Source: UBA1189 sp045612065
GTDB taxonomy: Bacteria > Bacteroidota > Bacteroidia > Bacteroidales > Bacteroidaceae
Direction of reading: 5' to 3'
Length of the DNA stretch: 52,606 nt
NCBI GenBank assembly: GCA_045612065.1
Contig: JAZKYH010000079.1
Location: 1 to 52,606 of the forward strand
In this document: piece by piece, positions 50,923 through 52,606 of the stretch
Layout: every line of letters begins with the position of its first letter
Position numbering within the stretch: the first letter of the stretch is position 1
Made by a program: the position numbers and the translations under genes
Notes under the pieces: model-generated
Seen by the model: the letters and a program-made list of their open reading frames with translations, nothing else
What the model was told of the DNA's origin: nothing
Databases searched by the model: none

Positions 50923-50940
50923 GAATTATCCATACCTTTG
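50910..50940 (+). promoter_or_regulatory. Promoter of the WYL gene
   Basis: TTG (50910-50912), 20-base spacer and TACCTTTG (50933-50940). It physically overlaps the ettA promoter on the other strand. Confidence 0.7.
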
Positions 50941-50975
50941 CTCCTATACAATTCAGAAAATGTAGACAAACACCC

Positions 50976-51881
50976 ATGCGCCCCGCCACCCTCTTCAAAG
51001 AATACATTTGGCTCATCAACACCATCCACCGCCATCAGCGCCTCACCTTCGAGGAGATCAACCAGCACTGGACAAAGACTGAGATGAGTGGCGGGCTTCC
51101 CATGGCACGTAGTAGCTTCAACCGCCACCGCGATGCCATCCTCGACATGTTTGGCATCATCATTGATTGCGACAAGAAGGACGGCTACCGCTACTACATA
51201 GGCAATGCCGAGGTACTCACCGAAGAGACCATACAGAACTGGATGCTCTCGACCCTCTCGGTCAACAACGTACTTGCCGAGAGCCTTGGCGTGCACGAGC
51301 GCATCATCCTCGAGTGCATCCCCTCCGATGGCGAACAGCTGCACCAGTTTATTGACGCCATGAAGCAGAGCGTGCGCATCATCATCCGCTACCAGCGCTA
51401 TGGTGCCGAGGGCAGCTCGCTCATGCTCCTCGAGCCCTACCTCGTGAAGCTCTTCAACAAGCGTTGGTATGCCCTGGTGCGTCACCCCGAGGATGGCGGC
51501 CTCTTCACCCTCGCCTTCGACCGCATCGTCTCGCTCGAGCTCACCGACACGTCCTTCGAGTACGACACCACTTTCGACCCTGCCGGCTGGTTTAGCGACT
51601 GCTACGGCATCGTCAACGACCACCACGTCCCCATCGAGAAGGTCGTCATCCGTGCCTTCGGTCGCGAGCCCCACTACCTGCGCGACCTACCCCTGCACCA
51701 TAGCCAGCGCGAGCTATGCTCCACCCCCGAGCACACCGACTTTGAGCTCACCCTGCGCCCCACGGCCGACTTCATCACGCCCCTCCTCTCGCGTGGTGCC
51801 GCCATCCGCGTACTCTCTCCCGAGTGGCTTGCCCAGGCCATAAAACAAGCCCACCTCGATGCCGCCGCATTGTATGAATAA
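50976..51881 (+). CDS. WYL-domain transcriptional regulator
   Basis: 301-residue regulator. The N-terminal winged helix includes LTFEEINQHW and MARSSFNRHRDAILDMFG (about 44-61). The C-terminal WYL domain includes LLEPYLVKLFNKRWYALV (about 150-167) and the LAFDRIVSLELT segment, where the WYL-type triad is partly altered (RWYAL). WYL proteins sense ligands, often nucleic-acid-derived, and control defence or metabolic genes. It is divergent from ettA with overlapping promoters. No neighbouring defence gene lies within the window on this side. Confidence 0.87.
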   Translation: MRPATLFKEYIWLINTIHRHQRLTFEEINQHWTKTEMSGGLPMARSSFNRHRDAILDMFGIIIDCDKKDGYRYYIGNAEVLTEETIQNWMLSTLSVNNVLAESLGVHERIILECIPSDGEQLHQFIDAMKQSVRIIIRYQRYGAEGSSLMLLEPYLVKLFNKRWYALVRHPEDGGLFTLAFDRIVSLELTDTSFEYDTTFDPAGWFSDCYGIVNDHHVPIEKVVIRAFGREPHYLRDLPLHHSQRELCSTPEHTDFELTLRPTADFITPLLSRGAAIRVLSPEWLAQAIKQAHLDAAALYE

Positions 51882-52320
51882 AAGTTTGTGCAATAAGTCT
51901 AAGAATATCCTCTTTATTAACCGATATCGTTAACAATACAAAGATACGAAATCCGTACCCCCGTTGTCAAGTTTTTTGAGTGTTTATTTTTCATCGAAAA
52001 TGCACTTTTTTATCGCAGGTGACAAGGAAAGTGATGACGATGACAATTAATGTGCTCTCTCTCGATGGAGGTGAAATAGTTGAAGTAAAAATTCATATTT
52101 AATTATATAAATATGCCTATATATTATACCCACTTGGAGCAACAGCACAAGATAATTGTCATCGTCATCTGTCATCATCGGGGTATGGGCGCGCGCTCGC
52201 GTGGCGCATGCGCATTATGCGCGTATCCCCCGTCTCAGGGAGTTAGGCTCGGTGGCGCTCAGTCGCAGGCTCGGCAGCGTTCTGTCACGGGTGCGAAAAA
52301 AAATTATTTATCGCGTTGTG
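51882..52320. other. Non-coding stretch downstream of WYL gene
   Basis: No supportable gene. It contains a 17-base inverted repeat (52033-52049 with 52153-52169), a GC-rich imperfect palindrome of GCGC/ATGCGC units (52176-52231) and AT-rich flanks. A frame at 52113-52325 is open but made of palindromic and repeat sequence. Confidence 0.6.
52033..52169. repeat. 17-bp perfect inverted repeat with 103-base spacer
   Basis: GATGACGATGACAATTA (52033-52049) and its exact reverse complement (52153-52169). Confidence 0.85.
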
Positions 52321-52350
52321 TTTGACGTTGTTTGACGTTATTTGAGATAT
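52321..52350. repeat. Three 10-bp repeats (TTTGACGTTR)
   Basis: Units TTTGACGTTG, TTTGACGTTA and a weaker TTTGAGATAT abut at exactly one helical turn each, upstream of a promoter element, as expected for an operator. Confidence 0.65.
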
Positions 52351-52375
52351 TTCGAAGTGCCGAGGATGGATGTTG

Positions 52376-52383
52376 TATCTTTG
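52376..52383 (+). promoter_or_regulatory. -7 element near the right edge
   Basis: TATCTTTG directs transcription rightwards into a hairpin-rich leader and AAAGGAG (52464-52470). Confidence 0.5.
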
Positions 52384-52398
52384 CATTAGAAAACAAGA

Positions 52399-52471
52399 CG
52401 GGGATGGCCATCCCGACTTGAAGTCCCTGGCCAGGACTTGCAGTGTGGGGCCAGAGCAAAAATAAAGGAGA
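52399..52471 (+). promoter_or_regulatory. Leader with alternative hairpins and a strong RBS-like site
   Basis: GGGATGGCCATCCC (52401-52414), GACTTGAAGTC (52415-52425) and AAGTCC...GGACTT (52421-52439) are overlapping, partly exclusive stems, followed by AAAGGAG, unusual in this genome. No clear ATG is at a usual distance; the gene may lie beyond the window. Confidence 0.4.
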
Positions 52472-52540
52472 TAATATAGCAGTTGTCCAGCAAAGCAAAA
52501 TCAGCGATGTTTGTCATTGCTTTCAGCGACCTAAAGGTTC

Positions 52541-52606
52541 TGACAGAGCGTAGCGACGAAGGATCCCGCGCAGGGACTTGGCAAGAGACGTCTGCGAGAT
52601 TGCCTA
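52541..52606 (-). repeat. Dispersed repeat copy B, cut by the window edge
   Basis: Inverted relative to copy A (9436-9518). It shares GAAGGATCCCGCGC, GGGACTT.GCC and TCTGCGAGATT. It is preceded by CAGCGACCTAAAGGTT (52524-52539), also found in the arms flanking RhuM-Fic. Confidence 0.7.

Noticed and set aside
52113..52325. 70-residue frame in the right-end intergenic region
   Set aside because: Runs through GC palindromes and repeats; no homology or start signal recognised.
52481..52606. Open frame from TTG 52481 or ATG 52507 to the window end
   Set aside because: Although preceded by AAGGAG, most of it is translated dispersed repeat (copy B); coding cannot be supported without the downstream sequence.
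1..52606. tRNA, rRNA, tmRNA or riboswitch genes
   Set aside because: No cloverleaf with a T-loop GGTTCGA-type motif, rRNA block or recognisable riboswitch core was seen in the intergenic regions; a dedicated search was not possible.

Overview
The window is a chromosomal segment from a member of the Bacteroidales, most likely close to Prevotellaceae/Bacteroidaceae. The evidence is the Bacteroidetes-type promoters (TTG, about 19-21 bases, TAnnTTTG), the near absence of strong Shine-Dalgarno sites, an HU-HIG DNA-binding protein, a YhjA-like tri-heme peroxidase with ResB/CcsA cytochrome c biogenesis, and heptamer-type simple repeats between genes. Housekeeping genes are moderately GC-rich with strong codon bias (carB, purC, ettA, the GH20 gene). 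A block at about 10.1-16.5 kb is strikingly AT-rich.

Layout. 1-3.2 kb: carB, truncated at the left edge, with a strong terminator. 3.3-7.4 kb (minus): a cytochrome c module (ResB, CcsA, tri-heme peroxidase) ending in a lipoprotein nicotinamidase. 7.5-9.4 kb (minus): an SDR oxidoreductase and an HU-HIG DNA-binding protein. 9.4-10.1 kb: no gene, but a dispersed repeat and a four-copy 22-bp tandem repeat. 10.1-16.5 kb (plus): the accessory island, a tight operon of a TerB-N/TerB-C protein, a BrxD-like (DUF2791) ATPase, a BrxHI/Lhr-like helicase and an AbiH-family protein. I read this as a candidate anti-mobile-element system. 16.5-18.3 kb: a RhuM-Fic gene bracketed by direct and inverted repeats.

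18.3-21.3 kb: a YbiT-like ABC-F protein with a degenerate second ATPase site, and an acyltransferase. 21.6-26.7 kb (plus): a redox/export operon with a NapH-NapG-like fusion carrying an internal twin-arginine segment, a Tat-type aldo/keto reductase, DUF1893, an ECF S component, TatA, TatC and a small hypothetical. 26.8-28.3 kb: lysO and a Cys-rich small gene inside a 107-bp inverted repeat, with telomere-like heptamer arrays. 28.4-31 kb: SDR, threonine aldolase-like enzyme, GNAT and a gene fragment. 31-34.6 kb (minus): ligA, DUF1295, nth. 34.8-40.8 kb: mltG, three glycosyltransferases and a flippase-like protein. 40.9-46.5 kb (plus): DUF1573, GH20 hexosaminidase and an AddB-like nuclease. 46.7-50.9 kb (minus): ettA, phoH, a GIY-YIG gene and purC. 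50.9-52.6 kb: a WYL regulator, then 725 bases without a convincing gene but rich in repeats, a promoter and hairpins.

Functional links. The peroxidase module and the NapHG-like/Tat module are both periplasmic electron-transfer systems. The Tat genes sit beside two proteins that carry twin-arginine motifs. The most novel element is the TerB/BrxD-like/helicase/AbiH operon; the RhuM-Fic gene next to it may belong to the same accessory hotspot. No rRNA, tRNA or CRISPR array was recognised. All identifications come from reading motifs by eye; no database search was run.
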